DNA of 64,000 bases from JAFEDN01 sp963832945 (lineage in GTDB: Bacteria > Pseudomonadota > Gammaproteobacteria > Coxiellales > Coxiellaceae): NCBI GenBank assembly GCA_963832945.1, contig CAWHVV010000010.1, positions 620,001 to 684,000 on the forward strand, written 5' to 3'. Positions 8,347 through 16,772 of the stretch are shown here, piece after piece. The position numbers and the translations under genes are program-made. The notes beneath the pieces are model-generated. The model was not told the DNA's origin, ran no database searches, and worked only from the letters and a program-made list of their open reading frames with translations. The first letter of the stretch is position 1. Each line of letters starts with the position of its first letter.

Positions 8347-9216
8347 CTATTTCAAACTTAAAAAATCATTGATTTTTTCTTGGCATAAAATTTCGGTCAA
8401 CTGCTGTAATTCGGATATGCGCTCTGAAAGCCAAGTTAGTTCTTCTTCAGTAATAGCGTAGCTTTTTTTATAGCGTGCATCGACATAAGCATCACGTAAT
8501 AGAATAAATCGATACCTTTCTTTTGAATCACGTAAAGGAAAAATTTTAATTAAGCGTTCATCCAGAACATTAGTCAGCCTTCTTAGAATCGATAGATCAT
8601 GGGTATTTGGTTTATAACGAGTAAAGACAAGCAATAACGTATTGTAAAGACGCTCTGTTACTTGGTGTAGTAAAAAAGCAGCTTCACTATAATTGCCTTT
8701 TTTAAATGAAAATTCAAAAAGCTCATAAAAATTACGAGCCTTGATAAATAAGTGATCATAATCTTCTTTGGCTAACTGATAACGCTCTTTATTACTCAGC
8801 TCTCGCGGTTCTTTCAGTTTTAATTCCCCTGAATCGTATAGAACAATACCTTGTTTTTTAATATCAGAGAAAAAATATTGTGCTTTTTCTAATCGGCGAT
8901 TTATAAATTCAATATCATGTACAATCGGCGAAACAGGTGTCTTGATTTCAGATATGCTTTGAGTTGTGGTAATAATATCTAACTCCAGGCGATGTTGCGT
9001 CGAAATATTGCGCGTTTTAACAATAACCAATAAATCATAATCGCTTTGATATTGAATATGGATACCGTCTTCGGCGTACTCCTCAACCCATTTATTTCTT
9101 GCATAACTGCCAAACAAAATGACCATTTCTACGTCAGGGCACTGACGAATGACTTGTACGATAGCCTGCAGCTCCTGCTTTTTTGCGGCGGGTAGAAATT
9201 TTATATTGTTTTTCAT
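8347..9216 (-). CDS. Nucleotidyltransferase-HEPN fusion protein
   Basis: The 289-residue protein combines two domains. Residues about 1-110 are a minimal nucleotidyltransferase: ILFGSYARN near residue 33 (GSxAR motif) and SDYDLLVIV near residue 60 (DxD). Residues about 140-285 are a HEPN domain: LAKEDYDHLFIKARNFYELF, AAFLLHQVTERLYNTLLL, and RYKPNTH, which fits the RX4-6H ribonuclease motif. As separate proteins, MNT and HEPN form antitoxin-toxin pairs in which MNT adenylylates HEPN. The fusion could be self-regulating or a stress or defence nuclease. It lies between the AbiL-like pair and the Fic gene. Confidence 0.85.
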   Translation of the reverse strand: MKNNIKFLPAAKKQELQAIVQVIRQCPDVEMVILFGSYARNKWVEEYAEDGIHIQYQSDYDLLVIVKTRNISTQHRLELDIITTTQSISEIKTPVSPIVHDIEFINRRLEKAQYFFSDIKKQGIVLYDSGELKLKEPRELSNKERYQLAKEDYDHLFIKARNFYELFEFSFKKGNYSEAAFLLHQVTERLYNTLLLVFTRYKPNTHDLSILRRLTNVLDERLIKIFPLRDSKERYRFILLRDAYVDARYKKSYAITEEELTWLSERISELQQLTEILCQEKINDFLSLK

Positions 9217-9301
9217 TCTGATGTACTCGCGGGAGGAATTGTATCGTAGATAACCTTAGATAATATCGCAAATGCAACATCTTCAAAAGGCTTATCATCC
9301 A

Positions 9302-9379
9302 TATATCTCTAACTAATTGAATTACAATAAATTAAAAGATTTGATGGGGCTCTCCAGGATATATATGTGGTGGTATGGG
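9302..9379 (+). repeat. Attachment-site-like direct repeat, left copy
   Basis: The 78-bp segment matches 11063-11140 with only a few changes. The shared part runs from TATCTCTAACTAATTGAA to TATGTGGTGG-TATGGGTG and includes about 14 bases of the 3' end of the tRNA-Met gene. Repeats that contain a tRNA 3' end are typical of integration by a tyrosine recombinase. About 70 bases downstream, two direct repeats (AAAATACCAAC) resemble integrase arm sites, although no integrase gene remains. Confidence 0.7.
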
Positions 9380-9623
9380 TGCAACCACATCAATGATTAA
9401 ACCTATTGATTTAAATAGATAAAATATTTTTATTTTAAAAAATACCAACGAAAATACCAACAAATATTTTCCCAGATTTAATACCTTTCACAATAAAAAC
9501 AACTCTACTGCCCTTTTATGGGTAACCGTTAACATGTTAAAATTCAAATTTATGCATTAAAGGTACGGCTATATAGAAAGGCAGTTAGCTGATAAATTAT
9601 ACAAATGCCTTATGGATATTTAA

Positions 9624-10724
9624 ATGACCTTACAAAACTATACTGTCTCTAAACTACCTTTGCGAGAAGACCTCGAGTCAAAAATTGTATTGAAAAAAGT
9701 GAGTAAAGCACGAGCAGCACTTGCAGAACTCAAAGGTGTCGTGGATAGGATTCCAAATACCAGCATTTTGATTGACACCCTTTCACTACAGGAAGCCAAA
9801 GACAGTTCCGCAATTGAAAATATCATCACCACCAACGATGAGCTATTTGCCAGTGACGCCATTACACAACAATTTGTGAGTACCGCCGCCAAAGAAGTAC
9901 ACAATTACGCAATAGCCTTACGTGAAGGATTTAGAGAAGTTAAGCAATTGGAGTTACTGACAAACCGTAACATTCTTAATATGCAGGCACGGATTGAAGA
10001 AAATACAGCCGGTTTTAGAAAGCAACCAGGCGCCGCACTCAAAAATAGCCAAACAGGCGAAGTTATTTACATACCTCCACAACATCCCGATGAGATTATA
10101 GCCCTCATGACAAACCTGGAATCATTTATTAATGATGAAATACCCTGTGACTGGGACTCATTGGTGAAGATGGCGATAATTCACCATCAGTTCGAAAGCA
10201 TCCACCCTTTCTATGATGGGAACGGCAGGACTGGCAGAATGATCAATGTTCTCTACCTGGTGAAAGAAGGTTTATTAACCATGCCGGTACTCTATCTCAG
10301 TCGCTATATTAATCAACATAAGTCAGACTATTACCGGTTACTACAAGAAGTACGCACTAAAAGTGCATGGGAAGAATGGGTATTATTTATGCTTGATGGA
10401 GTTGAGCAAACCTCAAAACAGACTATTGCGCTGGTTCATGCCATGGTGAATTTGATGCTTAACTACAAGAAAAAAATGCGCAGCAAATTGCCCAAAGTAT
10501 ATAGCCAGGATCTTATCAATAATATTTTTAGATACCCTTACACAAAAATTGATTTTTTAATCAAAGACTTAAAAGTTTCCCGAATTACGGCAACTCGTTA
10601 CCTAAATGAATTAGTGCGCATAGAATTGATGATGAAACAAAAACCAGGCAGAGACAGTTACTACATCAATACTGAACTCTATGCCTTACTCGGCAACTTT
10701 CATCAGACGCCAGATAAGACATAA
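9624..10724 (+). CDS. Fic-domain protein, probable AMP-transferase
   Basis: The 366-residue protein has an N-terminal Fic_N region with the inhibitory motif SSAIEN (residues about 72-77, the [S/T]xxxE[G/N] type found N-terminal to the Fic core). The core motif HPFYDGNGRTGR (about residues 194-205) has all catalytic residues. A C-terminal winged-helix-like part (ITATRYLNELVRIELM) may bind DNA. Fic enzymes transfer AMP from ATP to hydroxyl groups of proteins, and the cis inhibitory helix keeps them off by default. The gene lies alone between the two att-like repeats, which suggests it arrived with a mobile element. There is no separate antitoxin gene. Confidence 0.9.
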   Translation: MTLQNYTVSKLPLREDLESKIVLKKVSKARAALAELKGVVDRIPNTSILIDTLSLQEAKDSSAIENIITTNDELFASDAITQQFVSTAAKEVHNYAIALREGFREVKQLELLTNRNILNMQARIEENTAGFRKQPGAALKNSQTGEVIYIPPQHPDEIIALMTNLESFINDEIPCDWDSLVKMAIIHHQFESIHPFYDGNGRTGRMINVLYLVKEGLLTMPVLYLSRYINQHKSDYYRLLQEVRTKSAWEEWVLFMLDGVEQTSKQTIALVHAMVNLMLNYKKKMRSKLPKVYSQDLINNIFRYPYTKIDFLIKDLKVSRITATRYLNELVRIELMMKQKPGRDSYYINTELYALLGNFHQTPDKT

Positions 10725-10727
10725 AAT

Positions 10728-10754
10728 CTATATATGTTCAAAAAACATATATAG
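10728..10754 (+). terminator. Hairpin after the Fic gene
   Basis: An 11-bp stem, CTATATATGTT and AACATATATAG, with a 5-base loop, starts four bases after the fic stop codon. It is AT-only apart from two GC pairs and has no following T-run, so termination activity is uncertain. Confidence 0.4.
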
Positions 10755-10922
10755 GAAACCGCCATTTTCTATATATGTTATATGCCCGCACTCTATCACC
10801 ATTGTTTGGCATTCGCCATAACGATAGGCCAATATGCCACCTATAGAAAGAGATAGAAAGGCCCTATTTTCAACATTAATTTCTCATATTCTTGCAAGCT
10901 ATGGCAAAAAAGGCAAATTGAA

Positions 10923-11060
10923 ATGGTTAACGTTAAAAATTCTAAAATGAAATTAATTATCTTTAATCTTAAGCTTATCCTGCTTTTTGTTGTTAGTGTT
11001 TCGCCAATAGCATTGGCGGCCAGGAGCCTAACACCGAAAGCAGTTCGGCAGGCGAAGTAA
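10923..11060 (+). CDS. Small ORF with a signal-like hydrophobic segment
   Basis: The 45-codon frame encodes a peptide with LIIFNLKLILLFVVSVSPIA followed by an ALAA-type cleavage site and a short basic tail. No clear ribosome site precedes the ATG. It ends three bases before the right att-like repeat. It may be a small exported peptide or, equally, the 5' remnant of a gene cut at the island boundary. Confidence 0.3.
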   Translation: MVNVKNSKMKLIIFNLKLILLFVVSVSPIALAARSLTPKAVRQAK

Positions 11061-11062
11061 CT

Positions 11063-11140
11063 TATCTCTAACTAATTGAACTACAATAAATTAAAAGATT
11101 TGATGAGGTATCCAGGATATATATGTGGTGGCTATGGGTG
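11063..11140 (+). repeat. Attachment-site-like direct repeat, right copy
   Basis: This is the partner of 9302-9379 and it overlaps the 3' end of the intact tRNA-Met gene (11126-11140). The 1.68 kb between the copies holds the Fic gene and one small ORF. The AT-rich shared sequence outside the tRNA shows that the repeat extends well beyond the tRNA core. Confidence 0.7.
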
Positions 11141-11202
11141 GACTCGAACCACCGACATCAGCATTATGAATGCTGCGCTCTAACCAGCTGAGCTACATAG
11201 CC
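11126..11202 (-). tRNA. tRNA-Met (CAT), elongator type
   Basis: On the minus strand the sequence starts GGCTATGTAGCTCAGCTGGT and folds into a full cloverleaf: acceptor GGCTATG/CATAGCC, anticodon stem CAGCA/TGCTG with loop TTCATAA, and T-arm GGTGG-TTCGAGT-CCACC. The anticodon is CAT. The sequence is close to E. coli elongator tRNA-Met rather than initiator tRNA, whose acceptor end is unpaired. CCA is encoded. tRNA-Ile2 (modified CAT) cannot be fully excluded, but the body resembles tRNA-Met. Its 3' end forms part of the att-like repeat. Confidence 0.93.
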
Positions 11203-11263
11203 GTGTAAGGAATATAAATTTTGCGATGTTGATTAGATTTTGTCAAGCCGAACGATTTCAGGG

Positions 11264-12168
11264 TTAGGCAGTGTCGCTGATCATATTGCGTAACCAGGTA
11301 TGGGCTGGATCGGAAGTGTACGACTTTGGCCAGGCCATGTGGACGTCCACAGATTCGCTGACAAAAGGCAGCTCCCGCATCACTAAACCGAACGGTTCCA
11401 CCAGCTCTTCCGCAAGCCGGCGCATGGACGACAGTAAATAATCTGTACCCCTAACTAAATAAAAAGCCGCAACCATGTGCGGCAAAGCCAGCACTACGTC
11501 GCGTTTTCCGCCTAAATGCTGCAGGGCTTTATCTATCCTTCCCAACATCGGCATGGAATGCAGATGATTGGCAATGTGTTTAGCCTGTAAAAAACGCTTT
11601 AAAGTCAGCGGCTTTTGTAATAAGGGATGGTCCTTCCTGCCAACGCAAACAGCCGTCTCGGTGAACAGGCATTGAGTCTGTAACAACGTCGTCGGGATTT
11701 TTTCACAGAATATGCCAATGGCTAAATCGAGCCGCTCGGTTTCCAGCGCCTCGTGATGATCCAGTAAATTAAGATTAATGATTTTCAGCGAAATATTCGG
11801 CGCAATCCGGGCTATCCTGGCAAGTACCCGCGGCAATACCAGGAATTCGGTATAATCATTCATGCCAATTCTAAAAGTACGAACAGCGGTAGCCGGATCA
11901 AAAATTTGCGGCGCATGGATCATACTCTTAATACTCTCCAGCAACCGGTGGATTTGGGGCTGTAATTCCAGGCCCGCCGGGTTGGGATCATGCCGTTAGC
12001 GCCGCGAACTAATACTTCGTCCTGCAATAACTCGCGTAATTGCGCTAAAGCGATACTCATGGCTGACTGACTGATATTGACCTTATGAGCCGCACGGGTG
12101 ACCTGCCTTTCGGTTAACAGGGCGTCCAACGCCACCAGCAGATTCAGATTTATTTTTTCTAAATTCAT
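11264..12168 (-). CDS. LysR-type transcriptional regulator, frameshifted
   Basis: Two frames, 12168 to about 11965 and about 11965 to 11264, make up one LysR regulator of about 300 residues. The first has the winged helix (LLVALDALLTERQVTRAAHK, VNISQSAMSIALAQLRELL). The second has the ligand-binding domain (TFRIGMNDYTEFLVLPRVLA). The junction lies near 11965-11975, where restoring one C to a CCC run gives a continuous PTPAGLELQPQIHRLLES. It is divergent from the Bcr/CflA transporter gene with only 68 bases between starts, so it probably controls that gene. The homopolymer context favours sequencing error over a true pseudogene. Confidence 0.85.
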
Positions 12169-12236
12169 TTTATAAATACTGCCTATGAGAACAATTAATT
12201 TTACTAATTTAACAAAAACTGATAACATAATCAAAT

Positions 12237-13463
12237 ATGAATAAAATATCAATCAGTTCCAAGGCATGGGTAGCCATTTTATCTGCCCTGGTGACCTCTT
12301 TAGGTTTAATGGCAACCGATATTTATGCACCCGCCATGCCCGCAGTGACACGGGCGCTGCTGACTTCACCCAATATCGTGCAGTTAACCGTTACCCTCTT
12401 TTTGATTGCCGCAGGGTTATCCCAATTAATCTATGGGCCGCTGTCTGATCAATGGGGCCGCCGGCCGGTGTTACTCACAGGGCTGGGTATCTATGTTCTG
12501 GGATCGGCTTTATGCACTTTTGCACCTAACATGAGCCTGCTACTGGCAGGCCGCTTTATCCAGGGTATCGGCACCGGCGCGATCATGTCGCTTAACCGGA
12601 TCATCATCCGGGATACTTTTTCGGGTCTGCAGCTGGTTAAAGCCATGTCATATATTGGGGCGTTTGTGGCTCTGGCTCCCGCAATAGCGCCGGCTTTTGG
12701 GGGATTTATCCAATTTCATTTAGGCTGGCGCTGGATATTTGGCTTTTTGTTAATATACAGCCTGGCGTTAAGCACGCTGATCTGGTTCTGCTTACCCGAA
12801 ACTCATGTATCGCGCCTAAATCAACCGCTATCGCTCAGGCGGGTAATGAATAATTACGGGATAATCATCCGCAATCGCCGTTTTTGGGCTAACGTCAGTT
12901 GCGCGGGTCTGGCATTTGCCGCCATGATTACTTGTGCGACGATTAATCCCTTTCTCATCGAAAACGGTCTCGGCAAAACAGCGGCGGAATATGGTTTCTG
13001 GGCCATGGTCAGTTCGGTGGGGTTTCTCATTGGTATGATCAGCAATACCCATATTGTCGGACGTTTTGGCACTCGACGAACCCTGCAGATCGGCAATGTC
13101 CTGATATTAATTATGGCAGTGGTGTTTATCGTCGCGGGTTATCTGAAAATCATGAGTGTCGCCTGGATTATCGGGCCGACGATTGGTATCGAATTGGGTA
13201 TCGCCCTGGTTTTTCCGAATGCTTTTATCGGCGCCATTACACCTTTCTCAATGATCGCCGGAGCAGCCGGAGCACTTTACGGCTGCACTCAAATCGGTAT
13301 TAGCTTTATCTTCAGTGTTGTGGTGGCCGTGATCAGCGAATCCAGTACACTGCCGATGGGTATTTTATTATTGTGCACCTCTTTTTTAGGATTATTAATT
13401 TACGGACTGCTCAAACACCCATCCTGGGAAACTTCCAACGTTCCGTCGATCGGAGCGGATTGA
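12237..13463 (+). CDS. MFS drug transporter, Bcr/CflA family
   Basis: The 408-residue protein has 12 hydrophobic segments. Family motifs are clear: LMATDIYAPAMPAVTRAL in the first loop, GPLSDQWGRRPVLLTG (MFS loop 2-3 motif) near residue 70 and IQGIGTGAIMSLNRIIIRD near residue 110. Bcr/CflA proteins are proton-driven exporters of bicyclomycin, chloramphenicol, sulfonamides or dipeptides; the substrate here is not predictable. The divergent LysR gene is the obvious regulator. Confidence 0.9.
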   Translation: MNKISISSKAWVAILSALVTSLGLMATDIYAPAMPAVTRALLTSPNIVQLTVTLFLIAAGLSQLIYGPLSDQWGRRPVLLTGLGIYVLGSALCTFAPNMSLLLAGRFIQGIGTGAIMSLNRIIIRDTFSGLQLVKAMSYIGAFVALAPAIAPAFGGFIQFHLGWRWIFGFLLIYSLALSTLIWFCLPETHVSRLNQPLSLRRVMNNYGIIIRNRRFWANVSCAGLAFAAMITCATINPFLIENGLGKTAAEYGFWAMVSSVGFLIGMISNTHIVGRFGTRRTLQIGNVLILIMAVVFIVAGYLKIMSVAWIIGPTIGIELGIALVFPNAFIGAITPFSMIAGAAGALYGCTQIGISFIFSVVVAVISESSTLPMGILLLCTSFLGLLIYGLLKHPSWETSNVPSIGAD

Positions 13464-13512
13464 GGATTGTTTCGGTTTGGATTCTGCTGATTCATTTTTT
13501 GTATCCATTCAC

Positions 13513-13719
13513 CAGCAATTCCCGGTGAATTTTAACTATTTGATTTAACAAATTAAATCACCCTTATAAAAAAAATAATTTTCGTAGAAAATTATCCCCG
13601 CGATGGGGGATCGCAAGGGGAAGAATCGCGATTCTTCCCCTTTCATTCCGAGCATCGGCTTCGCCGAGCGCAGGATAAAAACAGGAAGCAATTTTCGCTG
13701 TACTCAGCGGGAATTGCTG
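13513..13719 (-). repeat. MITE-like element, copy D (complete, 207 bp)
   Basis: Perfect 12-bp terminal repeats CAGCAATTCCCG (13513-13524) and CGGGAATTGCTG (13708-13719) are flanked by TCCATTCAC at 13504-13512 and 13720-13728. The element interrupts a second repeat (R2). The uninterrupted R2 copy at 41131-41195 has a single TCCATTCACC and so serves as the empty site. It lies 49 bases after the transporter stop codon. Confidence 0.92.
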
Positions 13720-13883
13720 TCCATTCACCACATGAATTTACATACGCAGAACGTCCAATTTTGGCTCAGATTTGACGAAAAATTGTGCGAGAAAGCGGAG
13801 CATACACAGGTATGTGAGCATTTTGAGCACGATTTTTCGTCAAACCTGAGTCAAAAGTGGGCGTTCCCCTCTACATGGGGAAT
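13720..13883. repeat. R2 repeat with long imperfect palindrome
   Basis: This sequence downstream of ychF matches 41131-41195 at both ends (CCACATGAATT..CATACGCAGA, and AAAGTGGGCGTTCCC). Between them it carries extra arms of about 41 bases (about 13746-13787 and 13826-13867) that pair with only about six mismatches around a 38-base centre. The short copy at 41 kb lacks the inner part. Transcribed, it would form a very stable hairpin between the convergent transporter and ychF genes, and could act as a terminator. Confidence 0.7.
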
Positions 13884-13915
13884 AGTTACCTTTCAATGCC
13901 GCTATAAATTCCAGG

Positions 13916-15010
13916 CTATACATTAAAGCGGAATAAAATAACGTCGCCATCCTGGACGATATAATCTTTGCCTTCCAGACGCCATTTGCCCGCCTCTTTG
14001 GCTCCCTGCTCACCTTTATAGGCGATGTAATCCTCATAACCAATGACTTCCGCGCGGATAAAGCCTTTTTCAAAATCCGTGTGAATAACTGCGGCTGCCT
14101 GCGGAGCTTTCATGCCTCGGGTGATGGTCCATGCCCTGGCTTCTTTAGGTCCGGCGGTGAAATACGTCTGCAAACCCAATAATCGATAGCCTGCCCGGAT
14201 GAAACGGTTCAATCCGGGTTCTTCCAGGCCGAGACTGGATAAAAATTCTTTTTGCTCGGCTTCCGCCAGCTCGGAGATTTCTGATTCCAAAGCGGCGCAA
14301 ATCGGCACGGCCTCGCTGCCGTTTTGTTTCGCGTATTGCATCACTCTTTCCAGCAGAGGGTTATTTTGCAACCCATTTTCGTCAACGTTCGCGACATATA
14401 AGACCGGCTTCATGGTGAGCAGCTGCAGGGGTTCGACGAGCGCAAGGTCCTCCGCATCCAGGTTTAATGATCGGGCCGCTTTTCCCTCATCTAACCGGGC
14501 TTTGAGTTTTTCGAGTAACTCATAAGCGTGTTTCCCGGCTTTGTCGAGACCTTTTTTCGCCTCCTTCCCGGCTTTTTGCAAAGCTTTATCGACGGTGACC
14601 AGGTCGGCGAGCGCCAGTTCGGTGTGGATCACTTCAATATCTTCAAGAGGATCGACTTTTCCGGCGACATGCACAACATCATCATTGACGAAACAGCGCA
14701 CCACGTGGGCGATCGCCTGGGTTTCGCGGATATGCGCCAGGAATTGGTTGCCCAACCCTTCGCCCTGCGCGGCTCCCGCGACCAGACCGGCGATATCGAC
14801 AAATTTCATAGTGGTCGGCACGATTTGTTTGGATTGGGCGATGACGGCGATTTTATTTAAACGCTCGTCCGGCATCGGCACAATGCCGACATTAGGCTCA
14901 ATGGTACAGAACGGATAGTTGGCCGCTTCTATGCCCGCCCGGGTTAAGGCGTTGAATAAAGTAGATTTGCCGACATTAGGCAAGCCGACGATGCCACATT
15001 TAAATCCCAT
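13916..15010 (-). CDS. ychF: Redox-regulated ribosome-binding ATPase YchF
   Basis: The complete 364-residue Obg-family P-loop protein has the G1 motif GIVGLPNVGKSTLFNAL (residues 6-22), DIAGLV (G3), a central coiled-coil (AGKEAKKGLDKAGKHAYELL) and a C-terminal TGS domain ending GDVILFRFNV. YchF hydrolyses ATP rather than GTP, binds the ribosome and is linked to the oxidative stress response. It is usually directly downstream of pth; here an unrelated AT-rich gene is inserted between them in opposite orientation. The TTTAAACAT-like end and start at 15010 are canonical. Confidence 0.97.
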   Translation of the reverse strand: MGFKCGIVGLPNVGKSTLFNALTRAGIEAANYPFCTIEPNVGIVPMPDERLNKIAVIAQSKQIVPTTMKFVDIAGLVAGAAQGEGLGNQFLAHIRETQAIAHVVRCFVNDDVVHVAGKVDPLEDIEVIHTELALADLVTVDKALQKAGKEAKKGLDKAGKHAYELLEKLKARLDEGKAARSLNLDAEDLALVEPLQLLTMKPVLYVANVDENGLQNNPLLERVMQYAKQNGSEAVPICAALESEISELAEAEQKEFLSSLGLEEPGLNRFIRAGYRLLGLQTYFTAGPKEARAWTITRGMKAPQAAAVIHTDFEKGFIRAEVIGYEDYIAYKGEQGAKEAGKWRLEGKDYIVQDGDVILFRFNV

Positions 15011-15133
15011 AGCTCAAAATCCTATCATTTTTTGTGCCCCGCCGCCACTTCGGTTGCCAGGGACAGCGATTTGCCTTTATATTCTTTCTTATGATATATT
15101 TTTCCCATTATTATATAAAAGTGAGTAAGAAGT

Positions 15134-16180
15134 ATGAAAACGACGACAGAAACATTCAAAGCCCTCTCTAATCTAAGACTTTTCCCTACTGATCTGACTA
15201 AAATTATCGATGCCTATGTCGCACGATATGATATCCAACTTGCCAAAAAATTATATGAAGAAGCATCCGCTGGAGATGAGCCTGATGGTTGCTACAGTGG
15301 GTTTGTTTTCGGATGGCCCAATTTCTGTGTCAAGGTAGATGTTTATTTATTTCGAATTTTTGCTTTAGCTTTACATGCTCTTTATGCTGAAAAAGACTTT
15401 GATTCTAAATTTTTTAAAGAAACGTATGGAGATTCGTTTAATTCAGATGGCGATTTATTTCCTGACGCCTTGAAAATGCTGGAAATAATATTGGTTGGTG
15501 TTTTTTCTTCTCAGGATCATAGTAACCTGATCACATATATAAATCGTAGTAAGGAGAGTCCTAATAGAAGCGGACCCAAATGGGAAAAGTTCAAAAATAT
15601 TGTCTGGTCTTCTCTCTCCTTAATATTTAATGTCGTGACTATAAACTCAAAATTCATGCAATTAATGCATCAGGATAATTTAAAAAAAGGCTGTAACCCT
15701 TCTGACAAAGATTTAAATATCAGCGAAACCCTGGACTATTTCCTGGAATCAAAAATTTCTTATCCCAGGACCCGCTATATAAGTTTTTTTAATGGCAATT
15801 TTGGCAATAAACATCATATCTTTGCCTTAACTGATCATGAATCTAAAAAACTGAAAGGAATCTGTGATTCGTATTGCTACAATCACAAAGATGTGAGTAT
15901 TCTAAAATTAAGCATAAGATCTACTTTAAACCAGCTTCTGTATGTCAATATTCCTGGTTTTCAAAGCGACTTTCCTAAAACAACAGGCGCAGGCATTGCA
16001 CTGACAGCATTGATACAATCCATTGAAAACAGTGACTCTTCGGGCAAAATAATCGCTTTAATTGAATCAAGCTCAAATGATCCTGATCTGCAATGCCAGA
16101 GTTTTCACTCAGCATTAAAAGAGATCAAAGAGTTTTTTTCCGATTTACCAGCCATTGAGGATTATCGTTTTGGCATTTAG
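15134..16180 (+). CDS. Hypothetical AT-rich protein inserted between ychF and pth
   Basis: I do not recognise this 348-residue protein. It has no signal peptide or clear membrane segment and is richer in A+T than its neighbours. Near the N-terminus, LRLFPTDLTKIIDAYVARYD (residues about 14-33) weakly resembles an F-box-like helix pair; a similar pattern (MELPIIKLISDYAED) occurs in the product of 38239-39001. It sits on the opposite strand within the conserved pth-ychF pair, which marks it as an insertion. A Dot/Icm effector is a reasonable guess, but unproven. Start: ATG after GTGAGTAAGAAGT. Confidence 0.65.
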   Translation: MKTTTETFKALSNLRLFPTDLTKIIDAYVARYDIQLAKKLYEEASAGDEPDGCYSGFVFGWPNFCVKVDVYLFRIFALALHALYAEKDFDSKFFKETYGDSFNSDGDLFPDALKMLEIILVGVFSSQDHSNLITYINRSKESPNRSGPKWEKFKNIVWSSLSLIFNVVTINSKFMQLMHQDNLKKGCNPSDKDLNISETLDYFLESKISYPRTRYISFFNGNFGNKHHIFALTDHESKKLKGICDSYCYNHKDVSILKLSIRSTLNQLLYVNIPGFQSDFPKTTGAGIALTALIQSIENSDSSGKIIALIESSSNDPDLQCQSFHSALKEIKEFFSDLPAIEDYRFGI

Positions 16181-16186
16181 GAATTG

Positions 16187-16759
16187 TCATGTCACCGAGT
16201 GCAAATAGCGAAATGCGCGATCGATTTCTCCGGCCAGCAAGTCGGGGATGACGGGAAGAGAGTCTTCAATAGCCCTGGTAATTTTATCTTTATCGTGGGC
16301 CGAAGGCTCGCCCAAGACGTAAGGTGTGACCAAGTCGCGATGTCCGGGGTGGTCGATACCGATGCGCAAACGATAAAATTCACCGCCGAGGCGCTGAATG
16401 ATATCGCGCAATCCATTATGGCCGCCGTGACCTCCGGCCACTTTTAAACGCACGACACCGGCGGAAAAATCCAGTTCATCGTGCGCCACGAGTATTTCTT
16501 CGGGAGAGATTTTGTAAAAATTAGCCAGCGCCTGAACGGCCCGTCCGCTTTCGTTCATGAAAGTGCCCGGAATTAACAACCAGCTCGAATGATTATGCAT
16601 ATTTAATACGGCAATGTGCCCTGAAAACTTCGGCTCTTCACGAAGCGCCAGCCCATGACGGGCGGCCAATTCCGCTACCAGCCAGGCGCCGGCGTTATGT
16701 CGGGTTTTAGCATATTTGGCCCCGGGATTGCCCAATCCGACAATTAGCCGCACAGCCAA
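16187..16759 (-). CDS. pth: Peptidyl-tRNA hydrolase
   Basis: The 190-residue cytoplasmic enzyme cleaves the ester bond of peptidyl-tRNA released from stalled ribosomes. Family motifs are intact: LIVGLGNPGAKYAKTRHNAG (residues 5-24, with catalytic His20 and Asn10), FMNESGRAV near residue 66 and HDELDFSAGVVRLKVAGGHG near residue 92 (catalytic Asp). It lies 13 bases after rplY in the usual rplY-pth order and is probably co-transcribed with it. Confidence 0.97.
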   Translation of the reverse strand: MAVRLIVGLGNPGAKYAKTRHNAGAWLVAELAARHGLALREEPKFSGHIAVLNMHNHSSWLLIPGTFMNESGRAVQALANFYKISPEEILVAHDELDFSAGVVRLKVAGGHGGHNGLRDIIQRLGGEFYRLRIGIDHPGHRDLVTPYVLGEPSAHDKDKITRAIEDSLPVIPDLLAGEIDRAFRYLHSVT

Positions 16760-16772
16760 TGGCTAGTTCCCC

